Position numbers and translations under genes: made by a program. A model generated the notes under the pieces. The model was not told where the DNA came from, searched no databases, and was given only the letters and a program-made list of their open reading frames with translations. From NCBI RefSeq assembly GCF_002795845.1, contig NZ_CP011797.1:3527001-3591000 (forward strand): a DNA stretch of 64,000 bases. Direction: 5' to 3'. Shown here one piece after another: positions 48,755 through 56,828 of the stretch. Every line of letters starts with the position of its first letter. Positions within the stretch are counted from its first letter, which is position 1. The stretch comes from Reinekea forsetii. Its GTDB lineage: Bacteria; Pseudomonadota; Gammaproteobacteria; Pseudomonadales; Natronospirillaceae.

Positions 48755-49774
48755 TTAGCTGAGAGCCTTGGGCAAGGTATCGCGCTCGATGATTTGGCAC
48801 GGCAACAGCTTAGCGCTGGGCTGATAGGCCTCTTTCGATTGCAGCTGGGCTTGCAAACACTCTACCGTTACCTCAACAATCTGGGCCAGTGGCTGGGCCA
48901 CCGTGGTTAGGCGAATATTGTCCCACGCCGCCATCTCAACATTATTAAAACCAATAATGCCCACCGCTTCGGGTACTTGGATACCGCCACGGCGCAACGC
49001 GCTCATAGCACCGATAGAGACCACATCATCACCGCAAAAATAGCCCTGCGCTAGTTCACCGGCCATTAACCCCTGCATCGCCTCAAAGCCGCCTTCGAAA
49101 CTATAGGTTTGCGAATAACCAATTTGAAACTGGACCCCCGCATGTTCTTCAACAACATCCATAAAGCCCGCCAAACGATCGCGTGTCGAGGTTGAGCTCT
49201 CAGGCCCGCCTAGGAAGCCAACACTCTGGTAACCACAAGCCAGTAGACGGCGCGCTGCGATTCGTCCGGCTTCCCGGTTATCGATGCCAACCACATCAAA
49301 GTCACCATCATTGTCGCGGCCGAAGGCATGCACCACCGGCAAGCCCGCTTCGGCAAAGGCGCTGGCAAAGCTGATCGGCAGGGTTGAGGTCGCCACCACC
49401 ACAGCATCAACCTGATATTGCATCAATAGATCCAGACTGCGCAGCGGCTCGACTTCATCGGTGAGGTTAATTAACAGGGTGCGCAACCCGCGCGCTTGCA
49501 GCAGGCGGGTAAAGATATCGAACCACTCAAGGTAGACGGGATTGTGAAAGTTGTTGGCCACCAGACCGACCAGACCGGTCTGGCCGGTGGTCAGACTGCG
49601 CGCTAATATATTAGGTCGGTAGCCCAGTTCCTTAGCCGCCTCGCGCACCCGCAACAAGGTACTCGGCGCGACGGACGCCCCGACGGTAAAGCTGCGCGAA
49701 ACAGCACTGCGGCTAACGCCGGCAAGCTTAGCAACCTCTGCTAGCGTGACACGATTCTTCGTTGTTCGAGACAC
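48755..49774 (-). CDS. LacI-family repressor of module 1
   Basis: A 339-residue regulator. The DNA-binding part is VTLAEVAKLAGVSRSAVSRSF and the hinge is PNILARSLTTGQ; the effector domain follows (FLGGPESSTSTRDRL, IGIIGFNNVEMAAWDNIRLTT). The start codon is GTG (MSRTTKNRVT). Its place after the module 1 genes and the presence of LacI-type palindromes at 45482 and 54102 make it the likely owner of those sites. The ligand is probably an inositol isomer or a pathway intermediate. Confidence 0.88.
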   Translation of the reverse strand: MSRTTKNRVTLAEVAKLAGVSRSAVSRSFTVGASVAPSTLLRVREAAKELGYRPNILARSLTTGQTGLVGLVANNFHNPVYLEWFDIFTRLLQARGLRTLLINLTDEVEPLRSLDLLMQYQVDAVVVATSTLPISFASAFAEAGLPVVHAFGRDNDGDFDVVGIDNREAGRIAARRLLACGYQSVGFLGGPESSTSTRDRLAGFMDVVEEHAGVQFQIGYSQTYSFEGGFEAMQGLMAGELAQGYFCGDDVVSIGAMSALRRGGIQVPEAVGIIGFNNVEMAAWDNIRLTTVAQPLAQIVEVTVECLQAQLQSKEAYQPSAKLLPCQIIERDTLPKALS

Positions 49775-50009
49775 TCAGTATCCAGTTAGGGTAATGTTCG
49801 ATTAGCATCTCAACGGGTGTCGAAAGCCTTTTGCCATACTACCACGATAGGCTGCGTGAAGAGTCCGAGAAGCCGTCGATTAAACGTTCGACGTGGCAGA
49901 CGGATGGGAATTACTCCAATGAGCCATAAACTAGCGACCAGGACTCGCCCAGCGGGGAAAAGAACAGCTAAACAGCCCATCGCCTTAAACAGGGATGAGC
50001 CGGTTGTCG

Positions 50010-51014
50010 CTAGACCAGAATCTCAGAAAGGAGCACTGCACGCCCTTCTTCGACAGACTTCAGAGCAGCATCTGCCAAGGCCATTGCCATCAGACCATCA
50101 TGCCCGGTCGTGGGCGGTGCAATACCGTCCTCAACCGCCGCAACGAAGGCCCGAATCTCGGCTTCGTACGCCGGCATATAACGCTCCATAAAGAAGTTCA
50201 ACAGGGGCCGGCGCTGAAAGCCGTCGGCATTGGCGATCGTGACTCGATTCTCATGATGGTTCTCCGCTGACACCAAGCCCTTAGAGCCGAGCACTTCAAT
50301 CCGCTGATCATAGCCATAGGTTGCCCGACGACTGTTCGAAATCACTGCTTGACGCCCAGATGCAGTGGTCAGCAAGATATTGGCGCTGTCGTAATCGCCC
50401 GCCTTACCGATCTCGTCATCGACCAGAACCGATGCTGCAGCCTGGACTGTGGTTACCTCTTCGCCCAGCAACCAACGCGCCACGTCGAAGTCATGGATGG
50501 TCATATCGCGGAAGATACCGCCGGAACGCTTGATATAATCGACCGGAGGCGCGCCAGGGTCGCGACTGGTAATGGATACCATCTCGACCTTGCCGATCGC
50601 ACCGTCATCGATCGCCGTTTTAACCCCGATAAAATCCGGGTCGAAGCGGCGATTAAAACCGACCATCAAAGTACCCTTGGTCTCATTGACGACTTTTAAG
50701 CATTCCTTGACGCGCTGCAAACTGAGATCGACAGGCTTCTCACAAAACACCGCCTTGCCGGCGCGACAGAACTGTTCGATCAGGTCAGCGTGGGTGTCCG
50801 TCGGGGTGCAGATAATCACACCGTCGACATCATTCGCCGCGGCGATATCATCAATGGTCCGAATATCACAGCCATATTGATCTGCCATTGCCTGCGCAGC
50901 GGCGGCAAAGGGCTCCGCGATGGCGACCAGGGTGGCGCCTGCTGTTGCAGCGATGGCAGCAGCATGCGCCTTACCAATGCGCCCTGCACCCAAAATACCA
51001 ATGCGAATTGTCAT
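50010..51014 (-). CDS. iolG: Inositol 2-dehydrogenase
   Basis: A 334-residue Gfo/Idh/MocA enzyme closest to canonical IolG: IRIGILGAGRIGKAHAAAIA, AVFCEKPVDLS, and the catalytic region VGFNRRFDPDF ... GGIFRDMTIHDFDVARWLLG with the Asp-His pair. It oxidises myo-inositol to 2-keto-myo-inositol with NAD. It is the last gene of the transporter operon, 78 bases after the ATPase gene, which ties uptake to the first catabolic step. The 235 bases between it and the LacI gene show no gene. Confidence 0.93.
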   Translation of the reverse strand: MTIRIGILGAGRIGKAHAAAIAATAGATLVAIAEPFAAAAQAMADQYGCDIRTIDDIAAANDVDGVIICTPTDTHADLIEQFCRAGKAVFCEKPVDLSLQRVKECLKVVNETKGTLMVGFNRRFDPDFIGVKTAIDDGAIGKVEMVSITSRDPGAPPVDYIKRSGGIFRDMTIHDFDVARWLLGEEVTTVQAAASVLVDDEIGKAGDYDSANILLTTASGRQAVISNSRRATYGYDQRIEVLGSKGLVSAENHHENRVTIANADGFQRRPLLNFFMERYMPAYEAEIRAFVAAVEDGIAPPTTGHDGLMAMALADAALKSVEEGRAVLLSEILV

Positions 51015-51092
51015 GATTTTGCTCCGTTAGGCCCGGCCTAAACATATAATTGTTGAGTAAGATTAAAAATACGTCCGTTAACCGGCAGATGC

Positions 51093-51863
51093 TTAGGCAT
51101 CCACCTCGTACGCAGGGTCGGTTTTTGCGCCAGTAATATAGGCGACAACATCCTCACCCGAGGTATCTTCTTTGCGCAGGTTAGCGACAATGCGGCCACG
51201 TCGGAACACCACGATGCGGTCGACTAGATCAAAGACTTGGCGCATATTATGCGAGATTAGGATCAATGGCTCACCGGCCTCCTTGAGCGTCCGGACAATA
51301 TTTTCCACCTGCGCCGTCTCCTGCACACCCAGGGCGGCCGTCGGCTCGTCCATGATGGTCAGTTTTGAATGGAAGGTCGCGGTACGCGCAATCGCGACAC
51401 ATTGACGCTGGCCGCCCGACATATTACTGATCGGGTTATCGACGTTAGGAATCTTTACGCCGGTACGCTCGAGTGATTTAAGCGTCTCGCTGCGCATTGC
51501 CTTAAAATCCAAAATCGAAAAGGGTCCACATTTAAACAGGAACTTTTCACGACCCAAAAATAAATTATCCGGCACGTTCAGCGCGTCGGCTAAGGCTAGG
51601 TTCTGGAACACCGTTTCAATGCCAGCTTCTCGTGCTTCGAGCGGGCCGGCGAAATCAACCGCCTGGCCATCAAAATAAACCTTGCCAGAACTGCGTTGCT
51701 CGACGCCAGTAATCTGCCGTACAAAGGTCGATTTACCGGCACCGTTATCGCCCATAATGGCGACGTGCTCACCTTGCCGGATCTCGAAGTCCGCACCCAC
51801 CAGGGCCTGAACGCCACCGTAGTGTTTCGTGAGGCCTTCGGTTTTTAGAATTATATCGTTCAT
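51093..51863 (-). CDS. Sugar (inositol) ABC transporter ATP-binding protein
   Basis: A 256-residue ATPase with a single nucleotide-binding domain: Walker A GDNGAGKST, signature NMSGGQRQ, Walker B LTIMDEPTAA and the switch His in LILISHNM. Most CUT2 sugar transporters use a double-domain ATPase; this short FrcA-like form is the alternative. It energises import with the permease and binding protein encoded upstream on the same strand. Confidence 0.92.
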   Translation of the reverse strand: MNDIILKTEGLTKHYGGVQALVGADFEIRQGEHVAIMGDNGAGKSTFVRQITGVEQRSSGKVYFDGQAVDFAGPLEAREAGIETVFQNLALADALNVPDNLFLGREKFLFKCGPFSILDFKAMRSETLKSLERTGVKIPNVDNPISNMSGGQRQCVAIARTATFHSKLTIMDEPTAALGVQETAQVENIVRTLKEAGEPLILISHNMRQVFDLVDRIVVFRRGRIVANLRKEDTSGEDVVAYITGAKTDPAYEVDA

Positions 51864-51877
51864 CTCGAAATCCTCTA

Positions 51878-52954
51878 TTAATTACGCGCTGCTTGTTGCC
51901 GCGCTCGCCATTGATCGAGCAGCACGGCTGCGACAATAATGGCTCCCTTCGCCATCTCCTGATAGAAAGCATCAAGCTTCATAAAGGTAAATCCAGAAAT
52001 AATAACACCGAAAATCAACGCACCGATGCAAGTACCCAGTACCGAACCACGACCACCGGCGAGCGAAGTGCCGCCGATAACCGCCATCGCGATCGCATCC
52101 AGTTCGTACATCACGCCCATGCCAGATTGGCCAGTCAACGCCTTGGAACTGAGCACAATGGCCGCCAGGGCCGAGAGGAAACCGGCGATCGCATAGATTA
52201 GAACTTTGAGTCGATCGACATCGATGCCCGACATCCGCGCCGCCTGTTCATTCGAACCGATGGCGTAGGTATGCTTACCGTAGCGGGTATATTTGAGTAA
52301 CAGGTGCATGACCAGGGCGGCACCTAAAAAGATAAACACCGGGGTCATACCTGCGCCAATCGCGGCGTAATCTTCCTGCAGATACGAAATAGGCTTACCT
52401 TTCGTGGTCCAGTTGGCCACACCCCGGGCAAACAGCATCATGCCTAGGGTGACAATAAAGGGCGGTATCTTACCGTACGCAATCAACAGACCATTGATCA
52501 CCCCCGCGAGCAAACCTGCGGCCAGTGCCGCAACGATCGCAACAATAACGGGCAGATCAAGGAAGGCTATGCCCAAGACAGGGGCGGTATTCTCCATTCC
52601 ATATTGGTTAATGGAGCTCTGAGCAAACATCGTTCCGACCATTGCGGCAGCGCCAACAATTGAGCCCGAACTGAGGTCGATACCACCGGCGATGATCACC
52701 TGGGTCACACCCAAGGCAATGATGCCAATAATAGCAACTTGTAAAATAATGATTCGCAGACGCGCTTCGTTAAATAAGGTATCGATGCCGTCACGAGTAT
52801 TAAAAAGGAAACTATCACCAACAAAGAGTCGACCCAGCACCTCAAACAGTAAAACAATTACTACGAATGCTACAAAGACATTTAGTTCGGGTGGACGATG
52901 ACGTTTCTTAGGGTCGTACTTAAGACCACCAAGACCATGTGCTAAACCAGCCAT
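51878..52954 (-). CDS. Sugar (inositol) ABC transporter permease
   Basis: A 358-residue CUT2-family permease with about nine to ten membrane segments. Typical blocks are VIIAGGIDLSSGSIVGAAAM, GKIPPFIVTLGMMLFARGVA, YAIGSNEQAARMSGIDVDRL and GGTSLAGGRGSVLGTCIGAL. The ATG at 52954 has AGGAG eight bases upstream; the frame is open for 29 more codons that run through the preceding hairpin and are not coding. Confidence 0.92.
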   Translation of the reverse strand: MAGLAHGLGGLKYDPKKRHRPPELNVFVAFVVIVLLFEVLGRLFVGDSFLFNTRDGIDTLFNEARLRIIILQVAIIGIIALGVTQVIIAGGIDLSSGSIVGAAAMVGTMFAQSSINQYGMENTAPVLGIAFLDLPVIVAIVAALAAGLLAGVINGLLIAYGKIPPFIVTLGMMLFARGVANWTTKGKPISYLQEDYAAIGAGMTPVFIFLGAALVMHLLLKYTRYGKHTYAIGSNEQAARMSGIDVDRLKVLIYAIAGFLSALAAIVLSSKALTGQSGMGVMYELDAIAMAVIGGTSLAGGRGSVLGTCIGALIFGVIISGFTFMKLDAFYQEMAKGAIIVAAVLLDQWRARQQAARN

Positions 52955-53001
52955 GACACTATCTCCTGGGGGGTTATGGGGATTATGGGGAAGTATGTTT
53001 T

Positions 53002-53031
53002 TAAAAAAATAGGGGCTCAAGAAAGAGCCCC
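53002..53031 (-). terminator. Attenuator-like hairpin between binding protein and permease genes
   Basis: GGGGCTC (53012-53018) and GAGCCCC (53025-53031) with a six-base loop. Read on the minus strand it is followed by TATTTTTTT. It stands 16 bases after the binding-protein stop and would let that gene be expressed above the permease and ATPase genes. Confidence 0.7.
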
Positions 53032-53047
53032 AGTATAACAATCTTAC

Positions 53048-54001
53048 TTAGTTACGGTTCGCGTACTCATCAACATTTGACGGTAGGACGAGCTCGAATG
53101 GCACGTATACTTCACGGTCAACTTTCTCGCCGTTGAGCAGCTTGATGGCCGCGTTTATAGCGCCTTCGCCCTGAGCAGCAGCGTTCTGGAAGACAGTCAC
53201 ATCCAGATCTCCGCCTTTCATTGCAGCGATTGCATCATCAGTTGCGTCAACACCACCGATCACGACTGTATCCATATCGATACCAGCAGATTTCAATGCT
53301 TGAACAACACCCATCGCCATTTCGTCATTGTTCGCGATAACGAAGTCGAACGGCTCGCCAGTAGACAACCAGTTAGTCATGATGTCTTGTGCTTTAGTAC
53401 GCTGCCATTGACCAGTCGTCTTCGGTGCGACCAAGGTCATGAAGTTACACATATCCAAGCCCATTACCTGTTCGGCATCCGCGGTACGCTGAATAGCCGC
53501 TTCAGAGGTCAACTGACCCATCAGCAGGTAGCCGCGAGCGCCGCCCGCTTTGCCTTCGGCACGCAGTTGGTTACACATTGCGAATGTTTGCAACGTACCA
53601 GACTCGATCTCATTTGAAGCAACATAGGCCGCCATAGAACCCAACTGCTGGATCGGTATTGGCTTACGGTTAACGTAGATAGCTGGGATGCCGGCATCGG
53701 CCAATGCTTTAGTCATTGGTTGGGCCGCTGAAGAATCGACCGACTGGATGATGACCGCATCAACGCCGTTGGCGATAAAGTTATTGACCTGGTCTATCTG
53801 ACGACCTTGGTCGTTGTTTGCATCGACTTGAATCATTTCATGACCCAATGATTCCGCATAGGCTTCTGCACCGTTGCGCAAAATGGTCGAGAACTTGTCA
53901 TCAAACAGGTAAGCCGCGTAACCGAAGGTTAACGTGTCAGCTGCGTGAGCTTGGGCAAACAAAGCAGAGGCGAGACTAGCCGCCAGTAATGTTTTTTTCA
54001 T
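53048..54001 (-). CDS. Sugar (inositol) ABC transporter substrate-binding protein
   Basis: A 317-residue periplasmic binding protein. The signal peptide is MKKTLLAASLASALFAQAHA. The mature part has the type I sugar-binding fold: DQGRQIDQVNNFIANGVDAV, GIPAIYVNRKPI, FDFVIANNDEMAMGVVQALK and VVIGGVDATDDAIAAMKGG, as in ribose and inositol binders. It is the first gene of the operon transporter-iolG. Inositol specificity is inferred from the neighbours. Confidence 0.92.
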   Translation of the reverse strand: MKKTLLAASLASALFAQAHAADTLTFGYAAYLFDDKFSTILRNGAEAYAESLGHEMIQVDANNDQGRQIDQVNNFIANGVDAVIIQSVDSSAAQPMTKALADAGIPAIYVNRKPIPIQQLGSMAAYVASNEIESGTLQTFAMCNQLRAEGKAGGARGYLLMGQLTSEAAIQRTADAEQVMGLDMCNFMTLVAPKTTGQWQRTKAQDIMTNWLSTGEPFDFVIANNDEMAMGVVQALKSAGIDMDTVVIGGVDATDDAIAAMKGGDLDVTVFQNAAAQGEGAINAAIKLLNGEKVDREVYVPFELVLPSNVDEYANRN

Positions 54002-54089
54002 CTTTATCTCCGGCAGGTGTCTGGTCCACCCGTTTAATTTTTTTTATTGTCCAGAACCCCAGGTGGGGCAACCTCTCTATCCAAACACT

Positions 54090-54117
54090 TATTTAGAGCT
54101 TTTGCAACCGGTTGCAA
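54090..54117 (-). promoter_or_regulatory. Transporter promoter with overlapping LacI-type operator
   Basis: On the minus strand TTGCAA (54112-54117), a 16-base spacer and TAAATA (54090-54095) form a promoter 90 bases before the binding-protein gene. The perfect palindrome TTGCAACCGGTTGCAA (54102-54117) covers the -35 box and is identical in core to the module 1 operator at 45483-45498. Confidence 0.6.
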
Positions 54118-54237
54118 GCAGAAACTACCAGCTTCGCCCTAACCCTGCGGCCTGTACGAATTGTACTGATCTTCCTCAGCTTGCAAACCCTGCGTTGCAG
54201 CTACCGAAACACTCTAGCAACAATAATTTCAAATCAC

Positions 54238-54267
54238 AATAATTTAGAATAAATATTCTAAATTATT
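54238..54267. promoter_or_regulatory. Long inverted repeat upstream of the transporter (RpiR/IolR-type box)
   Basis: AATAATTTAGAAT (54238-54250) and ATTCTAAATTATT (54255-54267) are perfect 13-base inverted arms around AAAT. The core TAGAA-N6-TTCTA (54245-54260) recurs twice before iolB/iolC. The rest of the 370-base region between the transporter and rpiR genes shows nothing further. Confidence 0.65.
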
Positions 54268-54374
54268 TTTAATAGGCCTCATTTTGGTGCGCACTGCCAT
54301 CGCCAGCGGCCCAATCAAAGAGGCCCCTTGCAGGACAAGAAAAGCCGGTCGAACAAGGCGTCCTGACCAATGGG

Positions 54375-55211
54375 TTATGCCTTGGCGCGATTCGGATCGG
54401 TCAGACCTATGGCCAACGCCTGAGCCACGCAGAGCGAAGCCGACAAGGACCGAATGCCATGAATCGACGCTTCTTGCACCGCCAGGACCGCAGTCGCCTG
54501 TGCCGCAAGTGGGCTTAAGTGGCTGTCGGTGATCAGTACCACGGGTATGCCGCGGGCAAAGGCATCGCGGGCAACGTTCTGCGTTTCTTGGCCATAGGGA
54601 TGAAAACTGATCGCGATGAGAACATCATTTGCGCCCATTGAGCTGGCTTGCTCCTGCGTCAAGCCACCCACACCATCAATTAAAAACGCGCGCCGTTCCG
54701 CGTGACGCAGCGCATAGCCAAAATAAGAGGCGACAACAAAGGCCCGGCGCACGCCCATCACATAGATGGTCTGAGCGTCATTGAGCAGCTGCTCGGCCTT
54801 TTCAAGCTGAGCCAGGTCGACATCTGTCACCAGTTGGTCCAAGGCTGAGGAATTTGCTGCGGAAAACTGACGCAACAGGCTGATCGGGTTGGCATCAGCC
54901 TGGTCACCCTCGGACTCTCGGGCGATGCGCATTCTGTCGTTATAGCTAGGCGCCTCGGCGCGCAACTGCTCTTTGAATAGATTTTGCATTTCTGAAAAAC
55001 CACTGTAGCCAAAAGAGCTCGCAAAGCGCACGAGAGTGGACGGGTGCACCCCGGCATCACGCGCAATCACCACGACGGTGCCGAACGCAATTTCGTTGGG
55101 GTGATCGAGCAGGTACTGGGCGACCTGGAACAGGCGTTTACTCAAGTTTGTCTGGTTTGCCGTGATTTGCGCTTTAAGTTCAGCAAGCGTCTTAGCAGGC
55201 GGGTTTGTCAT
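54375..55211 (-). CDS. iolR: RpiR-family regulator of inositol catabolism
   Basis: A 278-residue regulator. An RpiR-type HTH (residues about 20-85: LSKRLFQVAQYLLDHPNEIA, VIARDAGVHPSTLVRFASSF) is followed by a SIS domain (about 125-260: IYVMGVRRAFVVASYFGYAL, ISFHPYGQETQNVARDAFA) that binds phosphosugars. Rhizobial IolR repressors have the same plan and lie in inositol clusters; a deoxy-ketogluconate phosphate is the usual inducer there. It probably binds the TAGAA-N6-TTCTA boxes nearby. The gene is transcribed toward the transporter genes. Confidence 0.88.
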   Translation of the reverse strand: MTNPPAKTLAELKAQITANQTNLSKRLFQVAQYLLDHPNEIAFGTVVVIARDAGVHPSTLVRFASSFGYSGFSEMQNLFKEQLRAEAPSYNDRMRIARESEGDQADANPISLLRQFSAANSSALDQLVTDVDLAQLEKAEQLLNDAQTIYVMGVRRAFVVASYFGYALRHAERRAFLIDGVGGLTQEQASSMGANDVLIAISFHPYGQETQNVARDAFARGIPVVLITDSHLSPLAAQATAVLAVQEASIHGIRSLSASLCVAQALAIGLTDPNRAKA

Positions 55212-55369
55212 TATCGGTGCGCTCTCTTAGTATTTGGTTTCGATTAAATCCACTGACCCAAACATCATCTTAAATAAATCTGCCGAAAAATGGTCTGGCT
55301 TGAGGCATACTCGGCGCAGCCTATTGTCTCGGCTACCATCGATATTCAAGCTCGCATTAAGGTTTTAAG

Positions 55370-55570
55370 ATGATCAGAGATCAAGATTTAGAGTTCTTTC
55401 GCCCGGTCTGGCGGCGCTATGCTGTCACCACAGTCTGTCTGCTTTGGGCCCTGTTCGAATGGCTGATTGCAGGCAGTCCATTTTGGGGCATGCTCACCGG
55501 TGCCATGGCAATCTATTGCTATTACCGCCTATTCTACACCTTCGAGCTGCCCGAAGAGCCTGAACAATAG
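55370..55570 (+). CDS. Small DUF3329-like membrane protein
   Basis: A 66-residue protein with two hydrophobic segments (RYAVTTVCLLWALFEWLIAG and FWGMLTGAMAIYCYYRLFY) and acidic ends. The pattern FFRPVWRR...ALFE....SPFWG resembles DUF3329 proteins of alphaproteobacteria. It is convergent with iolB and follows the rpiR promoter region. Function unknown; the intact composition and family resemblance suggest a real gene. Confidence 0.65.
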   Translation: MIRDQDLEFFRPVWRRYAVTTVCLLWALFEWLIAGSPFWGMLTGAMAIYCYYRLFYTFELPEEPEQ

Positions 55571-55639
55571 CGTTATTGAGGCGACTACGGATTGGCTTTG
55601 TCGCCCCGCCATCGACTGTAGCGCGCCTCTTACGGCGCC

Positions 55640-56464
55640 CTAACGTGAGGCCTTCAACTTATCGGCTTCGATAATCCAGGCGTGATCCGGATCGTTGTGG
55701 AAAATCCACTCTCGCGCTGGCCCGGCCATCACATTGAGATAGTAAGAGGTATAGCCGTGTGGTGCGCCAACGGGATGGTAGCCCTCCGGTACCATAACCA
55801 CGCCGTGATTCTCAATCGCCATGGTCTCGTCAATCGAGCGATTGTCGGTATAGACGCGCTGGAAAACAAAGCCCTGATCCGGATCGATACGGTGGTAATA
55901 GGTCTCCTCAAGCTTGGTCTCCGTTGGCGCCAGATCCCGATCGTGCTTATGCGGCGGGTAGCTCGACCAGTTGCCATCGGGTGTGATGACTTCACAGACG
56001 AGTAGTTTTTCAGCCGCCATATTACCGAACAAAATATTGCATACGTGACGTTGATTGGTGCCGATGCCGCGTGTTTCAAATCGAGTATGAGCCGGGGTGA
56101 TCAGCCGGGCTGGGTACTGTCCCATGGCCGGCGCTGAACATACAGCAAGTTCCAAATCGGTTTCCGCAGTTACCTCGTAGGCATCCGACGGCGGCACATA
56201 AACCGCGTATGGCGCTTTTTGTTCGAATAGGCTGGTGCGTTCACCGATATGCGACCAAGACTCTTTTAGCGTCTTAACGCTCGCCTTGCCAGTGAGAATA
56301 ACCAGACAGACCTCATTGTTGAGGGAGTCGGCCTTGAGTGATCGCCCCGCCTTAAGCTTATAAACCTCGAAACCAACGTATTCCCAACCCGCTGACTCTG
56401 GCGTGATATGTTGAATTCGGCCATTTTGATCGGGCTCTGATACAGGTGACAGTAAACGAGACAT
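55640..56464 (-). CDS. iolB: 5-deoxy-glucuronate isomerase
   Basis: A 274-residue bicupin of the canonical IolB type: WEYVGFEVYKLKAG, TPDGNWSSYPPHKHD (metal histidines), LEETYYHRIDPDQGFVFQRV and VVMVPEGYHPVGAPHGYTSY. It converts 5-deoxy-glucuronate to 2-deoxy-5-keto-gluconate. The ATG at 56464 has GAGGGA upstream. It is divergent from iolC across a 360-base region with two regulator boxes. A divergent paralogue lies in module 1. Confidence 0.95.
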   Translation of the reverse strand: MSRLLSPVSEPDQNGRIQHITPESAGWEYVGFEVYKLKAGRSLKADSLNNEVCLVILTGKASVKTLKESWSHIGERTSLFEQKAPYAVYVPPSDAYEVTAETDLELAVCSAPAMGQYPARLITPAHTRFETRGIGTNQRHVCNILFGNMAAEKLLVCEVITPDGNWSSYPPHKHDRDLAPTETKLEETYYHRIDPDQGFVFQRVYTDNRSIDETMAIENHGVVMVPEGYHPVGAPHGYTSYYLNVMAGPAREWIFHNDPDHAWIIEADKLKASR

Positions 56465-56579
56465 AGTTTCCCTCAATTGGTTGGTTTGCTCTGGCACGTG
56501 ACGGACCCACAAACGATTCAGCGTGCGCGCTGATGTCGATCGATACTAAAGGCTCTTTGTTCAGGACTAAAGCTCTTTT

Positions 56580-56595
56580 TAGAATTTTTATTCTA
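56580..56595. promoter_or_regulatory. TAGAA-N6-TTCTA box, iolB side
   Basis: TAGAATTTTTATTCTA: the five-base arms, extending to TAGAAT/ATTCTA, match the arms of the box upstream of the transporter. It lies about 115 bases before the iolB start codon. Confidence 0.6.
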
Positions 56596-56711
56596 TTTTA
56601 TGGTCTTTTTCGAATGAAATTGATCATTTAGTGTTCATCGGTCGCCCTAAGGTACTGATATTGTTTGCGAAAGTTACATTGTGAAATGTAGTTTCCAGAT
56701 ATTTGACTAAA

Positions 56712-56727
56712 TAGAAAAAAAATTCTA
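56712..56727. promoter_or_regulatory. TAGAA-N6-TTCTA box, iolC side
   Basis: TAGAA, six A, TTCTA; flanking A and T extend the arms to six bases. It lies about 100 bases before the iolC start codon. Apart from the two boxes the iolB-iolC region is AT-rich and holds no gene. Confidence 0.6.
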
Positions 56728-56828
56728 TTCTGTCGTATCTAAAAAATTTTATCGCCAAAATTTTCTGCGCTCTGCCCCCACAGATACCTATAAAAGCAGA
56801 GAACTAGACATACAGAGGACTAAAAAAA

